A stretch of DNA of 64,000 bases from Manis javanica (taxonomy: Eukaryota; Chordata; Mammalia; Pholidota; Manidae): NCBI RefSeq assembly GCF_040802235.1, contig NC_133169.1:41113034-41177033 (forward strand), read 5' to 3'. Shown here piece after piece: positions 1 through 10,984 of this stretch. The notes beneath the pieces were generated by a model. That model ran no database searches, was not told the origin of the DNA, and saw only the letters and a program-made list of their open reading frames with translations. The translations under genes and the position numbers were made by a program. The stretch's first letter is position 1. Each line of letters opens with the position of its first letter.

Positions 1-1364
1 GTGCCTGTATTTGAAACATAAAATGCAATAATAAAACAGAATGATGGACATTTGTTTAATTCAGAAAACAAAATAAAAAATGCATCCACATCACTAAAAT
101 AAATGTTTGCCAACTTTGATACCATTAAAAAAGAAGACACAATAAAAATGGCAATAACTAAGAAAGACAAGGGTAATTATTGTTTTTGACTGAAACATTT
201 ACTGTTTTTGAACTGAAAATAAAAAGTTAACTTACTAAATGTGTTCAATAAATTGATGTATAAATCATACAAATCTGGTAACATTTCAGTATATTACCAT
301 TATTTCTGTAATAGTCTGAAATACCTTCATACTACCAATAACAAATATTCTATGACATCTACACATAGTAATTCAATATCATTATAGTAAAAACTAGGGT
401 TTTTAAAATATATCAAATACAATAACCAATATAGCTTATTACTTATTGGGTAGAGTAAATAAGATTAGACAGTACTTCTTGGTACACAAATTAATGAAAA
501 TCCAATCTAAACTTTAAGGATATATAGACCATGATGTAATTATTTGAGTAAATATCTGATATTAAAGGATCAAACTAAAAAGAAATGTGAAAAATGTCAA
601 TCTAGAAGAGAAAGAAATTCAAACTCAGAGACTGTATAGAGGTAAGTTTATAAAATAGTGGGAAAACTGGCATCATAGTGAAGAAGGAAGGAAAGAATAT
701 CATGGATACAGAGAATAATACTGTTTATGTGATGTAACAAATAATTATATGAAGGTATATTAGTAGTAAATTACAAATGGAAATGTATTTTAAGAAATAA
801 ATATAGGAAAACTGGCGGCATATTCCAATCTCTTGGAATGCTCATTTTCATCATCACGTGTGGATATGATGCTGATTCATTAGTGTTCATACCTCAAAAA
901 TCATGTGGAGAAAATTGCAAACATTAACAAGAACTTGAAGAAAATTCTTGGAGCAAATTTGAGAAATTGTTTAATATATTAAATTAGACATGATTGAACA
1001 AGTGGAAAAATGTAAATATAGGTAATGTATAAAAGAGAAAATAGCAGGCGAGCAAAGGAGAAATGGTCAATTTAAAGCTATATCCATGTTCTTTAAATCT
1101 TACTAATTATCTTATTAATTACTTTATTAAACATCTTAGTTATCAAGAAAAATCTGTGTAAAGATTAAAGCTAAATGTGCACTAGCTTTAGGTAACATAT
1201 GGCAGGTCTATTGAAACTGTGAATCATTTGGTATATTGTGAAATGTGATCATTTTCATAACTTTTAGACTAACAAGTTTACTTTTGTCATTTTTCTTTAA
1301 AAAATAATTCTAAATATTCCATACTTCTTTGGTACAATATGTTAAAACATGATATTTTTTCCCT
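1..1364. other. AT-rich intergenic DNA, nothing recognised
   Basis: This stretch is AT-rich with short broken frames only. I see no repeat family I can name with confidence, no long open frame and no RNA gene. It may hold very old transposon remains that need a profile search to show. Confidence 0.5.
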
Positions 1365-1640
1365 TTTTTTTACTGAAGTATTTTTCATACACAATATTTA
1401 TTGGTTTCAAATATACAACATGTGATTGAAGAGTTATATACATTATTAAATGTTCATTCCAAATTATATAATCACTATCTACCAACATATTACAGAAAAA
1501 TGTTGCAGAGTTATTGACTATATTATTTGTGGTGTAATCTTCATCCCTGGGGTATTTTATATTATGATTGAGATTCTTTTGCCTCTTAAATCCCTTACAC
1601 CTATTTTACACTCCACTCTGACCTCTACCCTGTGGTGACA
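1365..1640 (-). mobile_element. L1 LINE 3' end fragment (old)
   Basis: Read on the plus strand this begins with a T run followed by the pattern typical of an inverted L1 3' region: an AAGTAT-type start, then a 'caaatatacaacatgtgattgaag' style segment (1409-1432) and a pyrimidine-rich stretch near 1575-1630. The same order of words recurs at 10985-11395 and 53855-54250 in this window, which supports the call. It carries no coding potential; the 62-residue frame inside it is incidental. Its high divergence suggests an old insertion. Confidence 0.6.
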
Positions 1641-3480
1641 AAAATAATTTAGAATGCTAAATCATTGATAAGATAATAAAAAGGAAAGGAAATATGAAGG
1701 AATAACTTTTAAAAAGCATAAGTAATAGAGGAAAATTAAAATCACAAAAAGTAAATAAATATTACCAACCTGATGATATAATATGCATGTATTCAAAAAG
1801 CAGCTATGGAAATTGGACAACTATGGATTTCATGAATATAGGTACATAGAAAGGTAGATATGCACAAATGTATAATTATAAGGCCTATTGATCATAACCA
1901 AGGAGAAAGTTTTATGTGCTTGGAAATAAAGGAATCCAAAATGAAAACATACTGGACTTTTGGATATTGTGTGCTTGTGTTTTTTACATGGTTTTTATTC
2001 ATGCTCAGGGTTTCATTATCCTTCTGATATAAATGCATGCCTCCATACCATTTCTCCAGCCAATTAAAATATCCAGACTATGAACTCCCTTTTATTGTCC
2101 TTCTAACTTAAGTAGTACAGAAAACTATCATATGACAGCAACTTTCAGACAGAAGCCCAGGATGGTCAGAGCTTAATCAGAATCCTACACCCAAGACAAC
2201 TTTCAGAGAATGTGAGGTCACTCCAGTACTTCCCCTGAGCTCTGACTCTTTTTTTTTGATGATCAGAAATATTAATCACACATGCTGTTCTAATAAATTC
2301 ATGACTATTTGAAAATACTTTAAATTTCTGTTCAGAATGAGAGATATATGTTTTATTTTCTTATTTGCTTTTCAACAAGTACAGAATTGTTAAGCGTTTG
2401 GTTAAGCCTTAGAAAAATATCTAATCAAGTTTCCTTCCACCTCTGATTCCATAGATAGTACTCCATTTAAGTACTAAACCATAGAATGCTATAAAATCAT
2501 CTCCATAAGGTTGAATAACTCAGTTTTAGGCTATGCCACCTATAATATATTACATATAAAAGAGTTTACCCGAAAGACGAAAATGAGCGTTAAGTTCAGA
2601 AGCATCTACAAGACATCCTGCATCTCCTCTGAAAAGCAGGAAATCAATGCCCCGCCTCTTATGTCCTCCAGCATCTGAGGTCCCTTCCCTGATTTAGCTG
2701 AAATTCCGGATGAGAGGTCTGATTCCTGTTAATATAAAACAAATATATTCTGAACAAACAGCTTTTATGATACTGTGCTCACCAACAGACTTACACAAAT
2801 TACACCTTCCAATCCAAGTCACCATAATGATAAGGTAGCTCAGTCCTTCAGGCAATGCCTTGGACCTTCAATGAGCTGAGCTGCGGAGAGTAGCATTCAC
2901 TTTAAGTCTGTTGTAAACCAAAACCAGAACCTTTGGCAGATAGGTAGGAAGCAATATTAACACTGTTACTCACCATGGTAATTTGAAAACCACTTTATTC
3001 TTACACCCATAAACTTTTTGAAAGTGAGAAATTTCTACTTCAACCACTTTATCAAATAAGCAATTAAAACTGCATTTTCATCATAATAAAGCCTGTATCA
3101 GATCTTAACATCACATATTCTACATCTTTTCATTTCTGACCCCCAAATATCCCTTCAATTTTAAATTCTGCTTTATTAAAAATATTTGTTATAAATTATA
3201 CTTAGAGGTGTTAACATTTTCAGAAGTTGGAATCTAGAGAAAGCCAAAGATATGGAAAATATCTTACCTCCTTTATTTTATCAGGCAGTAATAAAGTACA
3301 TTTAAAAATGAAAGTATTAATAATAGCCAGCACTAATATGGAGCCATACAACTTACAAATATTTTATTTTAATAGACTACAAGAAATTCTCACCAAATTC
3401 TTGTATTTAATGAACTACTTTACATACTTCATGTACTTTCATCATTTCAAAAATGTTGTCTAAAATGTGTGCTGAGCATA
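1641..3480. other. AT-rich intergenic DNA, nothing recognised
   Basis: No gene, named repeat or RNA could be supported. The plus-strand frame of 78 codons at 3227-3463 is AT-driven and has no recognisable domain. Confidence 0.45.
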
Positions 3481-3482
3481 AA

Positions 3483-4845
3483 TGTTAAGGTTTAAATAAG
3501 GAGGAAACAGCCTTGTCCGCTCGCGCCCTCGCGAGTGCCCAGATGCCCGCGCCCTCAAGCGGGAGGCTCACCGGCTGCAGCGCTCTGGCCCCTGCTCGCG
3601 GCGCCGCCACCGTCTCAGCCGCTCTGTCCGTGCGGCCCTGAGATGGTTCCATGACCCTGAGTGATAACTGTTCAGATACCGATCTAAAACCGATACATTT
3701 CAAATGTATACCTCGATATTCTTTTTGAGGAAAATCATTAGGTAATGTCCGATCGCTTACCAATTCCAAAAATAGACCCAATTGAGAACATACATAATCT
3801 TCAAAATAAAATACATTTATTTAAATAGGAAGGGATACTCCTTAAATGATTATGTGGAGCGAGTTCTATTACATTTCATGCATAGTAAGTCTGAGACCAG
3901 CTGCCTTGTTTTTCATTTTAATGTGTCACAATAAGCCTGTCAAAGCATTATAATTTCTGCTGACTTACTTCAGAGCAGTCAGCAGCCTTAACAGCTTTTG
4001 ATAGTTGAGAGATAGTCCCTGTGATAAAGAGTTCTTCACCTCCACCAAGCCATGTCTTGGAGGCTGAATAAAAATATATTTCCCTGAAAACATATTTTCC
4101 ACTAGATGAGCAGAAATATCATAATCTTCAATTTTATAAAGTAAATCATTTAATTTATTTTGTGCCATATGTCTCAGATAAAGAGCTATATAGTTCATTC
4201 TTCTAGGATTATGTTTTTTAAAAAATTAGCAAAGAAATGGGAGATGGAACTATGAAATTACATATAAGAAGGATTACCTAACCACTGGGAGTTAGTAATT
4301 AGAGAGTCACAGAAATTCCTCTTTTGACAAAAATACTAATGAAATTATACTATTTATTCATCATGAATATCCAAAAGTTACAGAGGCAAAAGGACATAGT
4401 CTTGATAATAAGCTACTTAGTGTGGCCCACCTTAGAAAGGCAGAGTAATAGATCCTGTGAAAAATTCAAAAGTTTTCAAATCTATTTAAAAGACATTTTA
4501 GAAGCTATTAACCTACCATTTGTAAGATATCTATTGTTTTGTTTTGTTTTGCCTCAGGCAATAAACTTTAAATCATTTACCATGAAAAGTTCATTTGAAA
4601 ATTAATTCAAATGTGTAGAGTCATTTCTCAACCTCATGTAAGACTTTTAACTTCACAGAATAAATGAGCTGCTTAATTAAGTTGGAAAGTCATATTTTGG
4701 TTCCAACAGACCCTTTGGGAAAACTTAGTTTCTAGTGCATAATTAGGCACATGTGATTCTTTGTTAGAGCTGTTCCCTCGGCTCCAGAAATAAAACTGAG
4801 TACTGGGATAATGCTCAGAAACTACATGTAAAAAAAAAAAAAAAC
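3483..4845 (+). pseudogene. Probable processed retrocopy of an unidentified mRNA
   Basis: The structure suggests a retroposed mRNA. The left end is a dense CpG head (about 3511-3641, roughly 18 CpG by hand count) like a housekeeping 5' UTR, set abruptly in AT-rich DNA. Next come several hundred bases of mixed composition. The right end has an AATAAA hexamer at about 4787-4792 and a run of about 15 A at about 4830-4844. A short frame after the CpG head (about 3650-3780) contains a stop and I do not recognise its product. Frames on the minus strand (98 codons at 3485-3781 and 77 codons at 3965-4198) are unrecognised too, so the orientation rests only on the CpG head and A tail. I found no clear target-site duplication. 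It could instead be an isolated CpG island unrelated to the A run. Confidence 0.4.
3511..3641. promoter_or_regulatory. Isolated CpG-dense segment
   Basis: About 130 bp of very GC-rich sequence with roughly 18 CpG dinucleotides (hand count), flanked on both sides by DNA with almost none. It resembles the 5' UTR or promoter edge of a housekeeping gene. It is most simply the 5' end of the retrocopy described here, but a small surviving CpG island with promoter activity cannot be excluded. Confidence 0.5.
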
Positions 4846-4849
4846 CAGG

Positions 4850-5439
4850 TCACTATTATATATCTGACTAGCTTTTTAGAAAGTAGCATTTTACTCTATT
4901 TGCCTTTAAACTATGCGTATAAATTTAGACTCCACATAACTAACCACCAACTGACATATATTTTAATTTTTGTGTACATATTAGGTAAGCATTTCTGGGG
5001 AAGCATATGACACTGAGGATGTTCTGTGTAAAATATTGCATTTTTTTAATAAACCAATTTTAAGAACATGGGCTGGCCAGGGAAATAGGAGACTCCGTTT
5101 CTGAATGTCCACAAATACAGTATAAACGTTATAACCAGTAAAAGCACATGGCAGGCAAGTTTATAGAAAGGAATTTCAATAATACCATGACATTCTCTCA
5201 ATCTTGCTGTACTGTAACAAGATTGATTAATTCTAGAGACACTAAAGGGAGGTTGATTTTTGAACACTCTATCCCCTTAACTAGTTTTAAGGGATGACAT
5301 ATGATAACTCCTTTGTTCAAGGTAAAAATTAATTACAATAACATAAAAGTCAAGATGATTCAGTTTTGACTAAGTGGAGCTGGGAAACCAGAGCTTATTC
5401 TGCATGAATAGGATAACCAGAAATTATTATTTGCTGTCT
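4850..5439. other. Intergenic DNA, nothing recognised
   Basis: No supported gene or named repeat. The 73-codon minus-strand frame at 5046-5267 has no recognisable motif. Confidence 0.45.
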
Positions 5440-5592
5440 TTACTCTGAAGTTTATTCCTGTCTTTCTGCTGTGACTTGGGCTAGCCCATGCCTCTGAGGG
5501 TGATTTGTGAAAACTGATTTAGTTTATAAAGGCTAGCAACTCACAACATTGCCTGGCATGCAACCAGCCCTTAATAAATATCAACTTTAGTG
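5440..5592 (+). repeat. MIR SINE fragment
   Basis: The stretch holds the MIR core word 'gctgtgacttgggc' near 5468 and ends with the MIR tail 'cctggcatgc ... cccttaataaatatc' (about 5550-5583), in the right order and spacing on the plus strand. MIRs are tRNA-derived SINEs that were active before the placental radiation, so this is an ancient fossil. Confidence 0.65.
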
Positions 5593-6840
5593 ATGACTAT
5601 TACTATCACTGCTGTTATTATATTTTTGTTACGATCCTATTTAATATGGATTCAGGGACAGAAGCATATTCCTTACTACTTAGTCCAATGCAGACACAAA
5701 ACCTCTCAATATTTATGCACATATAAGTGTAACTTCTCTCCACCATCAACTCAAAGAAACTCAAAAAACAAAAGCAGAATGCACTATCCAGGCAGAGAAT
5801 AACTTAAAATCAATCCTATAACATGGCCACTCTCTCTGCCCACATGCCCAGCCCAGCAAACAGCATGGCCACTGAACAAGACTGCCTCTTCTGAGCTACT
5901 GGGCTGCCTCCCACCCAGAGCTCACCATCCACACAGGGTAAATGCCTACACTCTCAGTCTGAGCCCACACGTCCATATCTGAGTCCAAATAGACCAAGAT
6001 AGTGCCAGGAGTTCCCGTGAGCTCAAAATAGCCCTTAAAATTCACAGAAATAGGGACAATGTAAACATGAAAGATCATCTTATTTTATTTGGTTAGGTTT
6101 AATAGGAAGGGGGTAAAAGCAAAGGAGGAAAACCAATGAGATGCCTCAATATAAAAGAACACATTCCTAAGGTATATTATAGCCTGTCACTACCTTTATC
6201 CCTTAAAATCCAACACCAGAAAGATGGGTAGGAGGCAGGTCCACATCCTCAACACCCACAGAAACACCAAGTAAACAATACATGGTCCAATATAGTTTTA
6301 CAAGAACTGTAGAATCGTTACAAAGCGACAGGAAACAAGTTAATGTAACCAAGAAAAAGCCTTATTCAAAATGGGGGGAAATTCTGTGGCATTTTACTTG
6401 CGGTTGCCCCACCCCACCCTAAGATCAGTGTGCCTTGGTCATAAAGAGACCACTTAATGTCCACTTCATCCTCTGGGACAGAAGTGTGCACTAGCTGACG
6501 CGGCTCTGATTGGCCCGAGGCTCTCCAAGGGGGTTGATTTCTCTTTTGTCTTACTCAAAACACTGATGGAAGAAATGGTATAGATTAGATTCCAGTTTGG
6601 AGGCCTCTGACAGCAGTGGCAGGTGTCATGGAGCATTAGACGCGCAGAGTACAAATCCGCGGGAGCTTCTGAGTAAGAGGTTACAGGAGGGGGAATGCAA
6701 CAGAAATCCAAGGCTTCTGAAAGAAACAAGGGTGAGACCCTTAAGGAAATTCCAAAGCAGTCATGTATTTGGGTAATGGAAAAAATTTACCGAGAACTCC
6801 ACTTTTAATTATCTTATAGGATATATAAAATAAAACTATT
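5593..6840. other. Intergenic DNA, no supported gene
   Basis: Mixed-composition DNA. A minus-strand frame at 5896-6078 (60 codons) reads somewhat like protein but has no family I can name and no support either side. The minus-strand 87-codon frame at 6466-6729 is likewise unrecognised. The segment ends where the GC-rich head of the CAPN7 retrocopy begins. Confidence 0.4.
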
Positions 6841-6844
6841 AATT

Positions 6845-8856
6845 TAGGGGGGAATGCTGGGACGGCGATGCGGGGTGGCCTTGCAGCTGGGGAGCCGCAT
6901 GGGCTGAGGGGCGCAGCCCGTGACAGGTTTCAGCCGAGGAGGCCCTGGTTCTCCCTTGGCCGCTGGCAGTGAGCTGTGCCCCCCACTCCTCGCCCCGGCC
7001 CCGGGCGCGCCGCCGTCGGCGAGGGGGCCTCCCCGCGCGTGTCCTCGCTTGGCCGCGCGGGTTCGGCGCCGTGGACGCCCCAGCGCTGGAGTGGGACGCT
7101 GTGCAGTCCCCTAGGCTGGCGGTGCAGCGCGACCACGAAGGCCGCTGCTCCGAGGCTGCATTTTGCTACAGGGAAGCTGCGCAAGCTTGGTTTTATGCTG
7201 AGATGGCAGCACCAAGCCTAGAACATCTTCAAGAGAAATAAATGAGTGATTGGAAAGAATCCAGATTTTACATTCTGCAGTTCAGAGAGTGCTGATCCTT
7301 AGAAATCAAAACATCAGCTGCACTTGGAGGAGTCCGTTTCCTTGTTACACAAGCTTTTGACGAAGATGGGATGGGGAATGTTGAAGACGCCACAGAGTTG
7401 TATACGGAAGACGTAGATCTCTGTCTGATTATGAAACTGCTGATAAAATTCTGCAAAGTAAACTGAAACAGGTGGCCCGACAGGCACTAGACAGAGAGGC
7501 AGCCTGTGTGAGCCTTTAACAAAGCCACCACGCAGAACCAAGTCAGCGAGAGTCAGACGAAAGCCGCCTCCCACAGGATCGCATTGTCCCCTGGGAACTA
7601 ACTCTTCCTGGAAAGACCTCAGCCATTTGTAAGTCCACTATCATGATGCACAAGGACAGAGGTATAGCATTCAGGGAAACATCAAAAATAAATGGCATAG
7701 AATACGTCCCTTTCATGAGTATTGATCTGAGGGAACGTTTTGCTTCTCCAGCTCCTTCCTCTGACAGACGGGACAAGCTGGCTTTATCACCTACACGAAG
7801 AGCTACATTTTCTGAATGGGTCCGACCAGAAGACGTCTTCAGCAATTCTGCAATGATTTATACTGTGTTCAGTTTTAGCATAAAACAGACAATAGTATCA
7901 GAGTGTTACTTTGTGGCATCATTGGCTATCAGTGCAGTTTATGAAAGAAGATTTAATAAGGAGATGATTACCAGCATAATTTACCCTCAGAATAAGCATG
8001 GTGAGCCAGAGAACAATTCATGTGGGAAGTATATGGTAAAACGACATACACCTCAATTATGTCCCAAGAAAGGTGATAATTGATGACCAGTTACCTGTTG
8101 ATCACGAAGGAGAATTTGCTGTTCTTATTCTAACAACAAAAGCGAATTATGGGTTTCTCTCATAGAAAAAGCATACATAAAAGTCATGGGAGGATATGAT
8201 TTCCCAGGATCCGATTCAAATATTTATCTTCATGCACTGACTGGGTGGATACCAGAAAGGACTGCTATGCATTCAGAATTTCAGTAAGGGTAATTCTTTC
8301 AGAACGCTTTATCAAAGGTTTCACAAAGGGTATGTCCTCTGCACTGCGTCAACGCGCACAATGACTGAAGCCGAGGGAGAGAAGTGCGGTCTCATTCCCA
8401 CACATGGATATGCTGTTTTGGATGTTAGAGAGTTCAAGCGGCTGCAATTTGTCCAGTTGAAAAATCCTTGGAGTCATTTACGTTGGAAAGGCACATACAA
8501 TGAAAATGATGTAAATAACTGGACCCTGGAGTTGCAAAAATATTTAAACTTTGATCCTCGAACAGCTCATAAAATAGACAATGGAATATTTTGGATTTCA
8601 TGGAATGGTCTCTGGCAGTATTGTGATGTGATTTATTTGAGTTGGAATCCAGGTCTTTTTAAAGAATCAACATGTATACATAGTTCTTGGGATGCTAGCC
8701 TGGCTACTGGAAGTGCACTGTCCACATGGGGCCGCTGCGGTGTGGGTTTGGCTTAGTAGACACATAAACGACAAGGATGATTTTGCAAATAATTGAGAAT
8801 TTATCGCAATGGCTGTGTATAAGACTGATGGGAAGAAAGTTTACAACTTACACAGA
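6845..8856 (+). pseudogene. CAPN7P: CAPN7 (calpain-7) processed pseudogene, 3'-truncated
   Basis: CAPN7 is a calpain-type cysteine protease of about 813 residues with two N-terminal MIT domains that bind ESCRT-III, a protease core and C2-like domains. Translations in shifting frames follow its order without introns: the N-terminal MIT region (7071-7530, 'LAVQRDHEG', 'QAFDED', 'ARQALDR'), the protease core (about 7680-8690, 'TSKINGIEYVPFM', 'YERRFNK', 'IIYPQNK', 'GGYDFPGS') and the start of the next domain (about 8715-8850, 'DKDDFANN', 'YKTDGKKVY'). Catalytic codons survive: Cys at 7904-7906, His at 8403-8405, Asn at 8463-8465. The gene is broken: the start codon is GTG (7071), there is a frameshift and stop at about 7230-7250, frameshifts near 8070 and 8340, a deletion of some 14 codons near 8693, and a TGA at about 8794. 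The GC-rich leader 6845-7070 looks like retained 5' UTR. Roughly the last quarter of the coding sequence is missing, and L1 sequence follows. Confidence 0.9.
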
Positions 8857-8879
8857 CTAGCAAAATGAATGTAAAAGAG

Positions 8880-10390
8880 AGGATCCAACTATATGCTGCC
8901 TATCATACACTCACTTTAAATATGAGAACTTCCACAGAATGAAAGCAAATAATGAAAATGCATTGCAAGCAAATAGGAAAAACAAAAACAGAGCTATATA
9001 CTATATACTAATATATACATAATATACTGATAATATATTTAAACAACCAACTGGTTAATTAAACAATTACAAAGGAATTTATAAAATATTTTAGATAACT
9101 TAAAATGAAGCACAACATAAAAAATCTTACTGGATACAGCAAAAGCACTGCAGAAAGGTAAACTGTTGGCTGTAAAAATTTACATTAAAAAAGGAGATCC
9201 AAAGTAAACAACCCAAATTTGCCTCTTAACATATCAAAAGGAAAAAAGAAATTAAATTCAAAGCCACCACAAGGAAGAACATAAATAGGATTCAGAAAGA
9301 AAGACACAAAACACAAGACACAAGACACAAAACAAGCATAAAAAACAATTCAAAATTTGTTTTTTGTCCTGAGGACAGTCCTGAACATCATACAAAAAAA
9401 TTAACAAAACCAAGAGATGTTCCTTTGAAAATATTAACAAATTGACAAAGCTCTCATTAGATTAATTTAAAATTGGAGAAGACTCAAATAAGTAAACAGA
9501 AATAAATGAGACATTGCAATCCCTTTTACAGAAATAAAAAGGATTATAAGAAGACACAGCAAAAAATGCACACCAATGAACTTGAAAATTTAATTGAAAT
9601 GGATGTATTCCTAGATAAAATATAACCTAACAAAAATTCATCAAAAGTGAAGTAGAAAACAGACAAAAACTAAGTAAGGAGTTCAACAGAGTAATCAAAA
9701 TTCTTCCAACCAAGAAAAGTTCAGGACCAGATGGCTCCAGCAGTGATTTGCACAAACATTTATAGAATTTGCAACAATTTTCCTCAAACTCTACTAAAAA
9801 CTGAAGATGAGGGAACACATCAACCACATATTTTGAGGCCATATGACCCTGATATCAGAGCCACACGAAGATACTACAACTCATATATATGTTATAAATA
9901 TTGATGCAAAAGCCTGCAAAAAAAAATACTAACAAACAGAATCTAACAGCACATTACAAGATTATGCACCATGAGCAAGTTATATTTATTCCAGGAATGC
10001 AAATATAGTTCAACATGAGATTGGCAATCAATGCAATCTAATGAGAGCATGTTAACAAAATAAAGGAAAATAATCCTGATCATCCAATAAGTGAAGAGAG
10101 ATCATTTGAAAAAATTCAACATCCTGCCAAGATAAAGACATTCAATAAACTAGGAATAGAAGGAAACTTCCTCGACTTAATAAACACAAAGTATGAAAAT
10201 TCCATAGCAAACATCATATAATCAGGAGCAAAATAAGAAATACCCCCTGTTACCATTTCCATTCAACAATGTATTGGAATTCCTAGCTAGGGAAATTTAG
10301 TCGAGAAAATTTTTTTAAATATACATCCAAATGGAAAAAAATATATCATTTCTGCTACAGACACCATATTCAAAGTGGCTTTTAAATAAG
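8880..10390 (+). mobile_element. Old L1 LINE fragment, ORF2 region
   Basis: The plus strand shows decayed L1 ORF2 in order: an endonuclease-region piece near 8890-8960 ('ctgcctatcatacactcac'), a purine-rich middle, the conserved pre-RT stretch near 9695-9750 (decayed 'KKSSGPDG') and RT-domain pieces at 9960-10150 ('attccaggaatgcaaatatag'). There are many stops and indels. It follows the truncated CAPN7 retrocopy directly, so its insertion or a linked deletion may have removed the 3' end of that retrocopy. Confidence 0.75.
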
Positions 10391-10540
10391 ACAATATGTC
10401 ACATATTCACTTATATCCATGGCCACACCAAGCTGTTCTGTAACATGACTGATGATGAATGACATTTCTATTTCTTATCTCCTAAGTCCAAGAAAGCATA
10501 GACTTCATTTCCAAATATAATTGTCATCCACTGAGAAGAG
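10391..10540. other. Short segment between L1 pieces
   Basis: About 150 bp with no feature I can name; possibly a further decayed L1 part. Confidence 0.35.
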
Positions 10541-10835
10541 ACTGGTGGTGACCATGCAGGAGGGGTTTGGATGTATGCATGAGGGTGGTAAGGGGATAAA
10601 GGGGCACAAAAATTCTCAATCATAATATAAGTTGCTCACAGGGATGGTAGTACAGCATGGAGAATATAGTCATGATTCTATAACATCGTCCTATGTTGTC
10701 GGATAGTCACTGCACTAGTGGGGGTAAGAATTTAATAATGTGGGTAACTGTGAACCACTGTGTTGTATACTTATAAGTAATATAATATGGTGTATCAACT
10801 ATACCTCAGTAGAGAAATAATAATTTCCATCAATT
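10541..10835 (+). mobile_element. L1 LINE 3' UTR fragment
   Basis: This matches two other copies in the window (42290-42465 and 46600-46890) in the same order: 'gactggtggtgaccatg', a G-rich stretch, 'aaaggggcacaaaaattctcaatcataatataag', and a tail 'gtatcaactatacctcagta'. Such 3' UTRs end L1 subfamilies seen in laurasiatherian genomes. It is 5'-truncated and non-coding. Confidence 0.7.
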
Positions 10836-10984
10836 TGTGTGATTAACTTAATTGTACCAGGCCTAAAACTCACATTCAAAGAGAATGAAGAAAAGGCCAA
10901 CAAACTTCAATTTGAGTTTGAAGTTCAGCTCAGATCTTCTCCAAGTCAGTAGCAGTGAACCATGATGATTGTTTTTTCTCCCAG

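Noticed and set aside
3965-4198. Minus-strand 77-codon frame as a gene
   Set aside because: It looks partly protein-like but has no family I recognise, and it runs against the orientation suggested by the CpG head and poly-A tail.
5896-6078. Minus-strand 60-codon frame that reads like protein
   Set aside because: No family recognised, no support in neighbouring sequence and too short to call a gene or pseudogene.
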